From positions 56,999 to 120,998 of the forward strand of contig NZ_BJMM01000022.1 of the NCBI RefSeq assembly GCF_006539165.1: a stretch of DNA of 64,000 bases. The letters are read 5' to 3'. Origin of the DNA: Streptomyces cacaoi. GTDB lineage: Bacteria; Actinomycetota; Actinomycetes; Streptomycetales; Streptomycetaceae. The notes below the pieces were generated by a model. The model saw nothing but the letters and a program-made list of their open reading frames with translations. It did no database searches and had not been told where the DNA came from. Shown here in pieces: positions 33,979 to 44,133 of the stretch (positions are counted from its first letter, which is position 1; every line of letters begins with the position of its first letter). A program made the translations under genes and the position numbers.

Positions 33979-35433
33979 GTGACGACAGCGACTTCTCCGC
34001 ACGCATTCTGGCTCGCCGGTCGCAGGGCCACGGGCGACTCCACGCTCGATGTCACCTCGCCCTGGGACGGCAGGCACGTCGGCACGGTCAGCGTGCCCAC
34101 GGACGACCAGGTCGAGGAGGCCGTCGCCGCGGCCGCCGGTGTCGCCGAGTCGTTCGCCGCGACCCCGGCGCATGTGCGCGCGGCGGCCCTGGACCATGTG
34201 ACGGCCCGCCTGGTGGAGCGCACCGAGGAGATCGCGCAGCTGATCTCGGCCGAGAACGGCAAGCCCATGAAGTGGGCCCGCGGCGAGGTCGGCCGCTGCG
34301 TCTCCGTCTTCCGCTGGGCCGCCGAGGAGGCCCGCAGGTTCAACGGCGGCGAGGCGCAGCGCCTCGACTCGGACGCCGGCGGCACGGGCCGCCTGGCCTA
34401 CACCCGGCGCTTCCCCTACGGCCCGGTGCTGGGGATCGCGCCGTTCAACTTCCCGCTCAACCTGTGTGCGCACAAGGTCGCCCCGGCCATCGCGGTCGGT
34501 ACGCCCATCATCCTCAAGCCGGCGCCGGCCACGCCGCTGTCCGGGCTGCTGCTGGGCGAGCTGCTCGCCGAGACGGAGCTGCCCGCCGGCTCCTGGTCGG
34601 TGCTGACGGTGCCGAACGACCGGATGCCGGCGCTGGTCCAGGACGAGCGGCTGCCGATCATCTCCTTCACCGGCTCGGACACCGTCGGCTGGGCCATCCG
34701 CGACTCGGTGCCGCGCAAGCGCGTCACGCTGGAGCTGGGCGGGAACGGCGCGGCCGTCGTGCTGGGCGACTGGTCCTCGGAGGCGGACCTGGACCACGCG
34801 GCGCAGCGCATCGCCACCTTCTCCAACTACCAGGCGGGCCAGTCCTGCATCTCGGTGCAGCGGGTGATCGCCGACGCCTCCGTGCACGACCGGCTGGTGC
34901 CCAAGGTCGTCGCTGCCGTCGAGGCGCTGAACTGCGGCGACCCCGCGGACGACACCACCGATGTGGGCCCGCTGGTCAGCGAGGACGCGGCGCGCCGCGT
35001 CGAGTCCTGGGTGTCGGAGGCCGTCTCGCGCGGCGCGACGCTGCTCACCGGCGGCAAGCGGGAGGGCGCCGCCTTCCAGCCGACCGTCCTCCAGGACGTG
35101 CCCCAGGACACCCAGCTGGGCTGCGAAGAGGTGTTCGGCCCGGTGATGTCCTTCGTCAAGGTGAACGGCGAGGAGGAGGCGTTCGCCGCCGTCAACGACT
35201 CCAAGTTCGGCCTCCAGGCAGGCCTGTTCACCCACGACATCCAGGCCGCCTTCCGTGCCCACCGGGCGCTGGAGGTCGGCGGCGTGGTCGTCGGCGACGT
35301 CCCCTCCTACCGCGCCGACCAGATGCCCTACGGCGGCGTCAAGGCGTCCGGTGTGGGCCGCGAGGGCGTCCGGTTCGCCATGGAGGACTACACCTACGAG
35401 CGGGTCATGGTCCTGACGGGCATCGACCTGTGA
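33979..35433 (+). CDS. Aldehyde dehydrogenase, possibly succinate-semialdehyde type
   Basis: 484-residue dehydrogenase. It has IAPFNFPLNLCAHKVAPAIA, catalytic Glu in TLELGGNGAA, catalytic Cys in YQAGQSCISVQR, and MPYGGVKASGVGREGVRFAMEDYT at the end. The GQSCISVQR form belongs to a branch that includes lactaldehyde, phosphonoacetaldehyde and glyceraldehyde-phosphate enzymes, so substrate assignment from sequence alone is weak. Context with GabT and PucR suggests oxidation of succinate semialdehyde to succinate. GTG 33979 follows GGAAGGG with an 8-base spacer. The 223-base leader has paired GT(A/G)(G/C)TACGT sites at 33828 and 33847. Confidence 0.85.
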   Translation: MTTATSPHAFWLAGRRATGDSTLDVTSPWDGRHVGTVSVPTDDQVEEAVAAAAGVAESFAATPAHVRAAALDHVTARLVERTEEIAQLISAENGKPMKWARGEVGRCVSVFRWAAEEARRFNGGEAQRLDSDAGGTGRLAYTRRFPYGPVLGIAPFNFPLNLCAHKVAPAIAVGTPIILKPAPATPLSGLLLGELLAETELPAGSWSVLTVPNDRMPALVQDERLPIISFTGSDTVGWAIRDSVPRKRVTLELGGNGAAVVLGDWSSEADLDHAAQRIATFSNYQAGQSCISVQRVIADASVHDRLVPKVVAAVEALNCGDPADDTTDVGPLVSEDAARRVESWVSEAVSRGATLLTGGKREGAAFQPTVLQDVPQDTQLGCEEVFGPVMSFVKVNGEEEAFAAVNDSKFGLQAGLFTHDIQAAFRAHRALEVGGVVVGDVPSYRADQMPYGGVKASGVGREGVRFAMEDYTYERVMVLTGIDL

Positions 35434-35587
35434 CCCCGGCCGCGCCCCGGCGCGGCCGAACCCTTCCGTCCGCACCGGCGCCGGGCGTCCCGCGCGGGGC
35501 GTCCGGCACCGGTCGTCGGGGCGGACGCGGCCCGGCGTATCTTCGGGTCTCCCGGGCGTACGCCACGAACGGGAGGACGGAGCGGGC

Positions 35588-36355
35588 ATGTTGGCCTTCG
35601 CGCAGCTCAGCGACATACACCTCGGCCAGGACCGGGGAGACGACGGCGCCCGCGCGCGGGAGCGCACCGAGCGGGTGCTGGCCCATCTCGCCGGGCTGCC
35701 GGGCCGGCTCGACGCGGTCCTGCTGACCGGTGACATCGCCGACCACGGTGCTCAGGCCGAATACTCCCTCGCCGCCGAGCTGTTCGGCCGGTACGGGCTG
35801 CGGCCGCTGATCTGCCCGGGCAACCACGATGTGCGCGGCGCCTACCGGTCCGTCCTGCTGGGCGGGGACGCCTTAGACGCCTCGCCCGTCAACGAGGTGC
35901 ACCAACTCCTCGGCGGGACCTTTCTGATGTGCGATTCCAGCGTGCCCGGCGAAGGGTGGGGCCGGCTGGACGACGCCACGCTCACCTGGCTGGACGCGGC
36001 ACTGGCCGCCGCGCCGCACGACAGGCCCGCCTTCGTGTGCTTCCACCACCCGCCGTTGCCGCTGCACGGCCAGTACGTCGACCCCATCCGGCAGTTCGGC
36101 GAGGACCGGCTCGCCGCGGTCGTGGCCCGGCACCCGCACGTGGCCGCGCTGCTGTGCGGCCACGCCCACACCCCGGCGGTGACCACGTTCGCCGGCCGGC
36201 CGCTCGTCGCCGCCCCCGGTGTCGTCTCCACCCTGCGGATGCCCTGGGAGGGCGAGGACGACGGGCCCCTGGACCATGCGTTGCCGCCGCAGCTGGCCTT
36301 CCACGTCCTCGACGACGAGGGCCGGTTGACGACCCACTTCCGCGTGGTGCCGTGA
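35588..36355 (+). CDS. Metallophosphoesterase (CpdA-like)
   Basis: 255-residue calcineurin-type phosphoesterase. Metal-binding motifs are complete: SDIHLG, TGDIADHG, PGNHDVRG, CFHHPP and CGHAHTP. This class III cyclic-nucleotide-phosphodiesterase pattern is shared by CpdA (3',5'-cAMP) and by phospholipid-head-group or nucleotide phosphatases, so the substrate is open. There is no signal peptide, so it is cytoplasmic. ATG 35588 has GGGAGG upstream; TTG 35591 is an alternative. It follows the dehydrogenase by 154 bases and appears monocistronic. Confidence 0.9.
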   Translation: MLAFAQLSDIHLGQDRGDDGARARERTERVLAHLAGLPGRLDAVLLTGDIADHGAQAEYSLAAELFGRYGLRPLICPGNHDVRGAYRSVLLGGDALDASPVNEVHQLLGGTFLMCDSSVPGEGWGRLDDATLTWLDAALAAAPHDRPAFVCFHHPPLPLHGQYVDPIRQFGEDRLAAVVARHPHVAALLCGHAHTPAVTTFAGRPLVAAPGVVSTLRMPWEGEDDGPLDHALPPQLAFHVLDDEGRLTTHFRVVP

Positions 36356-36555
36356 GCCGGATGCCCTCGCGTCCCGCCCGCCGCCGGGGCCCCCGGAACG
36401 GCGCCCCGCGGCGCAACCGTCGCCCGCCGGCAGGCGTCAACCCCGCGGGGGCAGGGCACACGAGCGGGTGACGGAAGCCCGTACGACGGGTGCCGGCGGA
36501 CCGTCGGCCGCCCGGCCGGCACGGTCCCGGGGCCCTCGGTGCCGGGAGGGGGCAG

Positions 36556-36804
36556 ATGCAGAGGCGATCACGGCAGTCACGGCAGCGGCCTCGGCCGGAG
36601 CGGCGACGCCGGAAGCAGCAGCCGGGGTGGCGACGCGAGGAGCACCGGCCGTACCGGGGGCGGCGGGACCGTCCGCGGCAGGGACGGCGGGAGCGGCTCG
36701 TCCGGAACGTCACGCTCGTGGTGGCCGCGGTGGCGCTGGCGCTGCTGGTGGTCTTCCTGGTGACCACGCTCGCCGCGGGGCCGGACGCACCGGACCACCG
36801 GTGA
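36556..36804 (+). CDS. Small basic single-pass membrane protein
   Basis: 82-residue hypothetical protein. The first ~50 residues are strongly basic, with Arg, Gln and Lys runs such as RPERRRRKQQPGWRREE. One membrane helix follows (LVRNVTLVVAAVALALLVVF...), then a short acidic end. By charge the basic part should face the cytoplasm. ATG 36556 is supported by GGAGGGGG a few bases upstream. A strong hairpin begins 31 bases after the stop. Coding potential is judged from the ribosome site, the clean membrane helix and the terminator; no family was recognised. Confidence 0.55.
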   Translation: MQRRSRQSRQRPRPERRRRKQQPGWRREEHRPYRGRRDRPRQGRRERLVRNVTLVVAAVALALLVVFLVTTLAAGPDAPDHR

Positions 36805-37191
36805 CCCGGGCCGGGCGCCGGCCGTGCCGCAGCGCAGAGCGTCACGCCCGGGAGCCCGGCCCCGGCGACACCTCCCCCGTCCGGCGCCCGGCCCCCGTGG
36901 CCTCCCGGGCGTGACGCTCTCGCCGGGAAAAACGCTACGCGTGCGGCGCCACCGGATCGTCACCGTCCGGGCCGAGAATCCATCCCGTCCGGCGGCGGTG
37001 GCCGCACCGCGTCCTCCTACCAGCGGGGTACGCCGCGCGGCGGGGACGCGCCCCGCCCGGCGCGCGCCCGGGGAGCACGCCCGGTGTGCCCGGCGCCTGG
37101 TACGCACCGGGCGAATCGGGTACAGACGACCGCAGAGCACCCGCCGGTAGCCACCGGTCCCGCCGACTCGCACCGAACCGAGGTGAGCGAG
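36805..37191. other. Intergenic region before the acyl-CoA dehydrogenase
   Basis: 387 bases. The left part is a large perfect inverted repeat (36836-36920). It is followed by GGGAAAAACGCTACG (36926-36940), the only A-rich stretch, and then GC-rich sequence with no recognisable gene. The dehydrogenase promoter should lie here; none can be named with confidence. Confidence 0.5.
36836..36920 (+). terminator. Large hairpin with 19-bp perfect arms
   Basis: Arms 36836-36854 (AGAGCGTCACGCCCGGGAG) and 36902-36920 are exactly complementary, with a 47-base GC-rich loop. It lies 31 bases past the small membrane-protein gene and well before the next start. It probably acts as a terminator; the long loop is unusual. 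Confidence 0.65.
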
Positions 37192-39117
37192 ATGACCGTC
37201 ACCGAGCGCGAAGCACGAGCCGTGGCCGAGGCCGCGCGTGAGAAGGACTGGCGCAAGCCGAGCTTCGCCAAGGAGCTGTTCCTGGGCCGCTTCCGTCTCG
37301 ACCTCATCCACCCGCACCCCGGGCCGGCCCCCGAGGACGCCGAGCGCGGCGAGGAATTCCTCGCCCGGCTGCGGGAGTTCACCGAGGCGCACATCGACGG
37401 CGCCCGTATCGAACGCGAGGCCCGCGTCCCCGACGAGGTCGTCACCGGGCTCAAACAGCTCGGCGCGCTCGGCATGAAGATCTCCACCGAGTACGGCGGC
37501 CTCGGCCTCGGCCAGCTGTACTACAACAAGGCCCTGGCCCTGGTCAGCTCCGCCAGCCCCGCCGTGGCCGCCCTGCTGTCCGCGCACCAGTCGATCGGGG
37601 TGCCGCAGCCGGTCGCGCTGTTCGGCTCCCCGGAGCAGCGGGACACCTTCCTGCCGCGCTGCGCCCGCACCGACCTCTCGGCCTTCCTGCTCACCGAGCC
37701 CGACGTGGGCTCCGACCCGGCCCGCCTGGCCACCAGCGCCGTGCCCGAGGGCGACGAGTACGTCCTGGACGGGGTGAAGCTGTGGACGACCAACGGCGTC
37801 GTCGCCGATCTGCTCGTCGTCATGGCACGTGTGCCCGAGCCGGCCCCCGACGACCCGCGCCGCGCCGCCGGGCACCGCGGCGGCATCAGCGCCTTCGTCG
37901 TCGAGGCCGGCTCGCCCGGCATCACCGTGGAGAACCGCAACGCGTTCATGGGGCTGCGCGGACTGGAGAACGGCGTCACCCGCTTCCACCGGGTCCGCGT
38001 CCCGGCCGCGCACCGGATCGGCGAGGAGGGCGCAGGACTCAAGATCGCGCTGACCACCCTCAACACCGGCCGGCTCTCCCTCCCGGCCACCTGCGCCGGG
38101 GCCGGGAAATGGTGTCTGAAAATCGCCCGTGAGTGGGGGGCCGAACGCGTCCAGTGGGGTCGGCCCGTCGCCCGGCACGAGGCCGTCGGCAGCAAGATCA
38201 GCTTCATCGCGGCGACCACCTTCGCCCTGGAGGCCGTGCTCGATCTCGCCTCGCAGATGGCCGACGAGAACCGGCACGACATCCGTATCGAGGCGGCCCT
38301 CGCCAAGCTGTACGGCAGCGAGATGGCCTGGCGGATGGCCGACGAACTCGTGCAGATCCGCGGCGGACGCGGCTACGAGACGGCGGAGTCCCTCGCCGCC
38401 CGCGGCGAACGCGGCGTCCCCGCCGAACAGCTGCTGCGGGATCTGCGGATCAACCGCATCTTCGAGGGCTCGACGGAGATCATGCACCTGCTCATCGCCC
38501 GGGAGGCCGTCGACGCACACCTGGCCGTGGCGGGCGATCTGATCGACCCCGGCACGACCCTGGCCGACAAGCGCAGGGCCGCGGTGGCCGCCGGCGGCTT
38601 CTACGCCGGCTGGCTGCCCCGGCTCGTCGCCGGGCCGGGACAACTGCCGGGAGCCTTCGGCGAGTTCGGGCGTCTCGCACCGCATCTGCGCTACATCGAA
38701 CGCACCGCGCGCAAGCTCGCCCGGTCCACCTTCTACGGCATGTCCCGCTGGCAGGGCCGGATGGAGACCAAACAGGGCTTCCTCGGGCGGATCGTCGACA
38801 TCGGCGCCGAACTCTTCGCGATGAGCGCCGCCTGCGTCCGGGCGGAGAAGCTGCGCCGCGACGGCACCGAGGGACGGGCGGCGCACCAGCTCGCCGACGC
38901 CTTCTGCCGGCAGGCCAGGCTGCGGACCGAGGAGCTCTTCGGCCGCCTGTGGTCCAACACCGACGACCTGGACCGCAAGGTGGTCGGCGGGGTGCTCGAC
39001 GGGGCCTACGGCTGGCTGGAGGAGGGCATCGTCGACCCCTCGTCGCCGGGCCCGTGGATCGCCGAGGCGGTGCCCGGCGCGGCCACGAAGGAGAACGTCC
39101 ACCGCCGGATCCCGTAG
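37192..39117 (+). CDS. Acyl-CoA dehydrogenase (long form)
   Basis: 641-residue flavoenzyme. The N-terminal helical domain includes GALGMKISTEYGGLGLGQLYYN. The middle strand domain has FLLTEPDVGSDPARLATSA and WTTNGVVADLL. The C-terminal helices contain QIRGGRGYETAESL and RINRIFEGSTEIM. A further ~190-residue helical extension makes it resemble VLCAD or long FadE forms, so long-chain acyl-CoA is a likely substrate. The ATG 37192 start was chosen because GAGGTGAGCGAG precedes it and MTVTEREARAVAEAAREK reads as coding. It is separate from beta-oxidation partners. Confidence 0.92.
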   Translation: MTVTEREARAVAEAAREKDWRKPSFAKELFLGRFRLDLIHPHPGPAPEDAERGEEFLARLREFTEAHIDGARIEREARVPDEVVTGLKQLGALGMKISTEYGGLGLGQLYYNKALALVSSASPAVAALLSAHQSIGVPQPVALFGSPEQRDTFLPRCARTDLSAFLLTEPDVGSDPARLATSAVPEGDEYVLDGVKLWTTNGVVADLLVVMARVPEPAPDDPRRAAGHRGGISAFVVEAGSPGITVENRNAFMGLRGLENGVTRFHRVRVPAAHRIGEEGAGLKIALTTLNTGRLSLPATCAGAGKWCLKIAREWGAERVQWGRPVARHEAVGSKISFIAATTFALEAVLDLASQMADENRHDIRIEAALAKLYGSEMAWRMADELVQIRGGRGYETAESLAARGERGVPAEQLLRDLRINRIFEGSTEIMHLLIAREAVDAHLAVAGDLIDPGTTLADKRRAAVAAGGFYAGWLPRLVAGPGQLPGAFGEFGRLAPHLRYIERTARKLARSTFYGMSRWQGRMETKQGFLGRIVDIGAELFAMSAACVRAEKLRRDGTEGRAAHQLADAFCRQARLRTEELFGRLWSNTDDLDRKVVGGVLDGAYGWLEEGIVDPSSPGPWIAEAVPGAATKENVHRRIP

Positions 39118-39192
39118 CGGACACCGGCGGGCACGCCCGTGCGCGGCCGGTGCGCTGTAGGGGCCGTCACCGGCAGCGGACACAATGGGGGC

Positions 39193-40470
39193 ATGACCGA
39201 CTCCCTCGCTGACCCGCATCTGCGTGCCCCCGGCAGTCCGACCGGGGCGGGAGGTGCACCGCGCGACATCGTGATCCTCGGCTCGACCGGCTCGATCGGC
39301 ACCCAGGCCGTGGATGTCGTGCTGAAGAATCCGGACCGCTTCCGGGTCACGGCCCTGTCCGCGGCGGGCGGCCGGCCCCAGCTGCTCGCCGAACAGGCCC
39401 GCAGACTGGGAGTGCGCACCGTCGCCGTCTCCCGCGAGGAGACCGTCGGGCAGCTGCGCGAGGCACTGCGCGCCGAGTACGCCGGAGACACCGGTGGTAC
39501 GGCCGGTCAGCTGCCCGAGATCCTCGCGGGCCCCGACGCCGCCACCGAGCTGGCCGCCTCGCCCTGCCACACCGTGCTCAACGGGATCACCGGCTCCATC
39601 GGCCTCGCCCCGACCCTCGCCGCCCTCAAGGCCGGGCGGACGCTGGCACTGGCCAACAAGGAGTCGCTGATCGTCGGCGGCCCGCTGGTGAAGGCCGTCG
39701 CCGAGCCGGGCCAGATCGTGCCCGTCGACTCCGAGCACTCCGCGCTCTTCCAGGCCCTCCTCGGCGGCACCCGCGGCGAGGTGCGCAAGCTGCTGGTGAC
39801 CGCCTCCGGCGGCCCGTTCCGCGGCCGCAGCAGGGCGGAGCTGGCGGACGTCACACCGCAGGACGCGCTGGCGCACCCCACCTGGGAGATGGGCCCGGTC
39901 ATCACCATCAATTCGGCCACGCTCGTCAACAAGGGCCTGGAGGTCATCGAGGCCCATCTGCTGTACGACATCCCGTTCGAGCGCATCCAGGTCGTCGTCC
40001 ATCCGCAGTCGGCCGTGCACTCGATGGTGGAGTTCACCGACGGCTCGACCCTCGCCCAGTGCGGGCCGCCCGACATGCGGCTGCCGATCGCGCTGGGGCT
40101 CGGCTGGCCGGAGCGGGTGCCGCAGGCGGGCCCCGTCTTCTCCTGGACCGAGGCGATGTCCTGGGACTTCTACCCGCTGGACGAGGAAGCCTTCCCGTCC
40201 GTCCCGCTGGCCGCCCACGTCGGCAGCCTCGGCGGGACGGCACCGGCCGTCTTCAACGCCGCCAACGAGGAGTGCGTGGAGGCGTTTCTGGCGGGACGGC
40301 TGCCGTTCACCGGCATCGTGGATACGGTTGCCGCAGTGGTCGAGGAGCACGGCAGCCCGCGCGGAACCGGTCTGACGCTCGGCGATGTCCTCGACGCTGA
40401 GACCTGGGCGCGGCAGCGCGCGCGGGAGATGGCGGCACGGTCACAGGAAACAGCGGAGGCCCGCGCATGA
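39193..40470 (+). CDS. dxr: 1-deoxy-D-xylulose 5-phosphate reductoisomerase
   Basis: 425-residue NADPH-dependent enzyme of the MEP isoprenoid route (DXP to MEP). NADPH motif ILGSTGSIGTQAVDVV, then TLALANKESLIVGG, PVDSEHSALFQ, TASGGPF, HPTWEMGPVITINSATLVNKGLEVIEA and HPQSAVHSMVEF are all present and include the metal-binding acidic residues. ATG 39193 gives a slightly long, non-conserved N-terminus of ~22 residues, normal for streptomycetes. It overlaps the next gene by ATGA. ispG, a later step of the same pathway, follows two genes on. Confidence 0.97.
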   Translation: MTDSLADPHLRAPGSPTGAGGAPRDIVILGSTGSIGTQAVDVVLKNPDRFRVTALSAAGGRPQLLAEQARRLGVRTVAVSREETVGQLREALRAEYAGDTGGTAGQLPEILAGPDAATELAASPCHTVLNGITGSIGLAPTLAALKAGRTLALANKESLIVGGPLVKAVAEPGQIVPVDSEHSALFQALLGGTRGEVRKLLVTASGGPFRGRSRAELADVTPQDALAHPTWEMGPVITINSATLVNKGLEVIEAHLLYDIPFERIQVVVHPQSAVHSMVEFTDGSTLAQCGPPDMRLPIALGLGWPERVPQAGPVFSWTEAMSWDFYPLDEEAFPSVPLAAHVGSLGGTAPAVFNAANEECVEAFLAGRLPFTGIVDTVAAVVEEHGSPRGTGLTLGDVLDAETWARQRAREMAARSQETAEARA

Positions 40471-41771
40471 CGGCGTTCATGACCATTCTCGGCATAGTCG
40501 TCTTCGTCCTGGGTCTGCTGTTCTCCATCGCCTGGCACGAGCTGGGCCACTTCTCCACGGCCAAGATGTTCGGCGTCCGCGTGCCGCAGTTCATGGTCGG
40601 TTTCGGCCCCACCCTGTGGTCCAAACGCAAGGGCGAGACGGAGTACGGCGTCAAGGCGGTGCCGCTGGGCGGCTACATCCGCATGATCGGCATGTTCCCG
40701 CCCGGCGACGACGGCGCCGTCCGGCAGCGCAGCACGTCACCCTTCCGCGGCATGATCGAGGACGCCCGGGCCGCCGCCTACGAGGAGCTCCAGCCCGGCG
40801 ACGAACACCGCATGCTCTACACGCGCAAGCCGTGGAAGCGCGTGATCGTGATGTTCGCCGGGCCGTTCATGAACCTCGTCCTGGCCGTGGTGATCTTCCT
40901 GACGGTGCTGATGACGTTCGGCGTCAACACCCAGACGACCACCGTCTCCTCCGTCTCCGAGTGCGTGATCCCGGCCTCGGCGCAGAAGGACACCTGCCCG
41001 CAGAACGCCAAGGACTCCCCGGCCAAGGCCGCGGGGCTGCGCGCGGGCGACAAGATCATCGCCTTCGACGGCCGCAAGGTCGACGACTGGGGCAGCCTCC
41101 AGCAGCACATCCGCGACACCACCGGCAAGGCCACGCTCACCGTCGAGCGCGACGGGGTGCGCCGCACGCTGCACGCCGACCTCATCGAGAACAAGGTCGC
41201 CAAGACCGACGGCAGCGGCGGCTACGTCGAGGACGAGTACGTCACCGCCGGCTTCCTCGGGTTCACCCCCGCCAGCGGCATCGTCCAGCAGTCCTTCCCG
41301 CAGGCCGTGAACCGGATGGGCGACATGATGGTGCACGGCGTCGAGGCCCTCGTCGCCCTGCCGGGCAAGGTCCCCGACCTGTGGAACGCCGCCTTCGAGG
41401 GGGCCGAACGCAAGCAGGACTCCCCGATGGGCGTGGTCGGCGCCGCCCGGGTCGGCGGTGACGTCTTCTCCCTGGACATCCCGCCGAGCCAGCGGGTCGC
41501 GACGATGCTCCTGCTGGTCGCCGGCTTCAACCTCAGCCTGTTCCTGTTCAACATGCTGCCGCTGCTCCCGCTGGACGGCGGCCACATCGCGGGAGCCCTG
41601 TGGGAGTCGCTGCGGCGCAATCTCGCCAAGGTGTTCCGGCGGCCCGACCCGGGCCCCTTCGACGTGGCCAAGCTCATGCCCGTGGCCTACGTCGTGGCGG
41701 GTGTCTTCCTGTGCTTCACGCTGCTCGTCCTCGTCGCGGACGTGGTGAACCCGGTCAGACTCACCGGCTAG
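40467..41771 (+). CDS. Site-2 metalloprotease (RseP/Rip1-like)
   Basis: 434-residue intramembrane zinc protease. The first helix carries HELGH (in SIAWHELGHFSTAKMFG) and the C-terminal helix pair carries LDGGH, the third metal ligand. A PDZ domain sits between (SPAKAAGLRAGDKIIAFDG), and four membrane segments are visible. Family members cleave anti-sigma factors and other membrane regulators after a first cut. The start overlaps the dxr stop by 4 bases; dxr, this gene and ispG form the common actinobacterial order. Confidence 0.94.
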   Translation: MTAFMTILGIVVFVLGLLFSIAWHELGHFSTAKMFGVRVPQFMVGFGPTLWSKRKGETEYGVKAVPLGGYIRMIGMFPPGDDGAVRQRSTSPFRGMIEDARAAAYEELQPGDEHRMLYTRKPWKRVIVMFAGPFMNLVLAVVIFLTVLMTFGVNTQTTTVSSVSECVIPASAQKDTCPQNAKDSPAKAAGLRAGDKIIAFDGRKVDDWGSLQQHIRDTTGKATLTVERDGVRRTLHADLIENKVAKTDGSGGYVEDEYVTAGFLGFTPASGIVQQSFPQAVNRMGDMMVHGVEALVALPGKVPDLWNAAFEGAERKQDSPMGVVGAARVGGDVFSLDIPPSQRVATMLLLVAGFNLSLFLFNMLPLLPLDGGHIAGALWESLRRNLAKVFRRPDPGPFDVAKLMPVAYVVAGVFLCFTLLVLVADVVNPVRLTG

Positions 41772-41929
41772 CCGGACGCCGCCGGGCGGGGGCCGCGACG
41801 CGCTCCGCGCCGCCACTCCCGCCCGGACAGCGGGGAGTGATGTGCCCCTCGGTGCGGCCGTGCCGTAATCTCGGTGCCCTGGAGCCCGCGAACCCGGGAC
41901 TTGATCGACACCGTTGGGGTTGCACGCTG

Positions 41930-43087
<1,158 letters not shown>

Positions 43088-43212
43088 GGCTCTGCCCCGC
43101 CGCCCGCCCTCCCGCGGGCGGCGACACCCGGCACGGCAGTCATGGGCAGAGGTACAGTGCGAGTGATCGATCCCTCGTGCCCCAGGGCCCCGCACGGTGA
43201 GGCGTCGCCGCG

Positions 43213-44058
43213 TTGTTGACCAGCACCTCCACCCGGCTCGTCGATCCGGCCGAGTTGCCGGACGCCCTGGCCGTTCTGCGCCGGGAGCCCGTCAACAACG
43301 CCTTCGTCGCCGCCCGGGTGCAGGCCGCGGGGCTCGACCCGTGGCGGCTGGGCGGCCAGATGTGGGGCTGGTACCGCGACGGCAGGCTGGAGTCCCTCTG
43401 CTACGCCGGGGCCAATCTGGTGCCGCTGTGCGCCGGCCCCGAAGCCGTCCGCGCCTTCGCCGAGCGGGCCCGCCGGCAGGGCAGGCGCTGCTCGTCCGTC
43501 GTCGGCCCCGCCGGCCCCACCGCCGACCTGTGGTCGTATCTGGAGCCGTACTGGGGCCCGGCCCGTGAGGTCCGCCGCAACCAGCCGCTGATGCTCACCG
43601 ACCGGGTGCCCGACGACCTCGCCCCGGACCCGTTGGTGCGGCCCGTCACCCGCGACGAGATGGACATCGTGCTGCCCGCCTGCGTGGCCATGTTCACCGA
43701 GGAGGTCGGCGTCTCGCCGATGGCGGGCGACGGCGGCCTCGTCTACCAGGCCCGGGTCGCCGAACTCGTCTCCACCGGGCGGTCGTTCGCGCGGATCGAG
43801 GACGGCCGGGTCGTCTTCAAGGCCGAGATCGGCGCGGCCACCCCGTACGCCTGCCAGATCCAGGGCGTCTGGGTCACCCCCGAGCGGCGCGGCGAGGGGC
43901 TGTCGGAGACGGGCATGGCCGCCGTCGTCCGCTACGCGCTGCGCGATGTCGCCCCCGTCGTGAGCCTGTACGTCAACGACTACAACACCCCGGCACGGGC
44001 CGCGTACCGACGGGTCGGCTTCCGCGAGGTGGGCGCCTTCATGAGCGTGCTGTTCTGA
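43213..44058 (+). CDS. GNAT acetyltransferase with N-terminal DUF4081 domain
   Basis: 281 residues. The N-terminal half (WGWYRDGRLESLCYAGANLVP) matches the DUF4081 part often attached to actinobacterial acetyltransferases. The C-terminal half has the acetyl-CoA loop VWVTPERRGEGLSETGMAAVV and ends NTPARAAYRRVGFREVG, typical GNAT. The acceptor is unknown; a protein or small amine is possible. TTG 43213 is used because GTGAGG lies ten bases upstream and no ATG/GTG fits. TACAGT at 43153 could be a -10. It lies between ispG and proS. Confidence 0.88.
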   Translation: MLTSTSTRLVDPAELPDALAVLRREPVNNAFVAARVQAAGLDPWRLGGQMWGWYRDGRLESLCYAGANLVPLCAGPEAVRAFAERARRQGRRCSSVVGPAGPTADLWSYLEPYWGPAREVRRNQPLMLTDRVPDDLAPDPLVRPVTRDEMDIVLPACVAMFTEEVGVSPMAGDGGLVYQARVAELVSTGRSFARIEDGRVVFKAEIGAATPYACQIQGVWVTPERRGEGLSETGMAAVVRYALRDVAPVVSLYVNDYNTPARAAYRRVGFREVGAFMSVLF

Positions 44059-44133
44059 ACGGCACCCGGACCGGAGGCGCAGAAACGTGCCGTCTCTTCG
44101 CGGGGACAGCATCGAACAAGTAGCCTCCCGGCC

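Noticed and set aside
39118..41929. Possible separate promoter set splitting dxr from the protease
   Set aside because: The genes overlap by ATGA with no intergenic space, so they are best read as one coupled unit.
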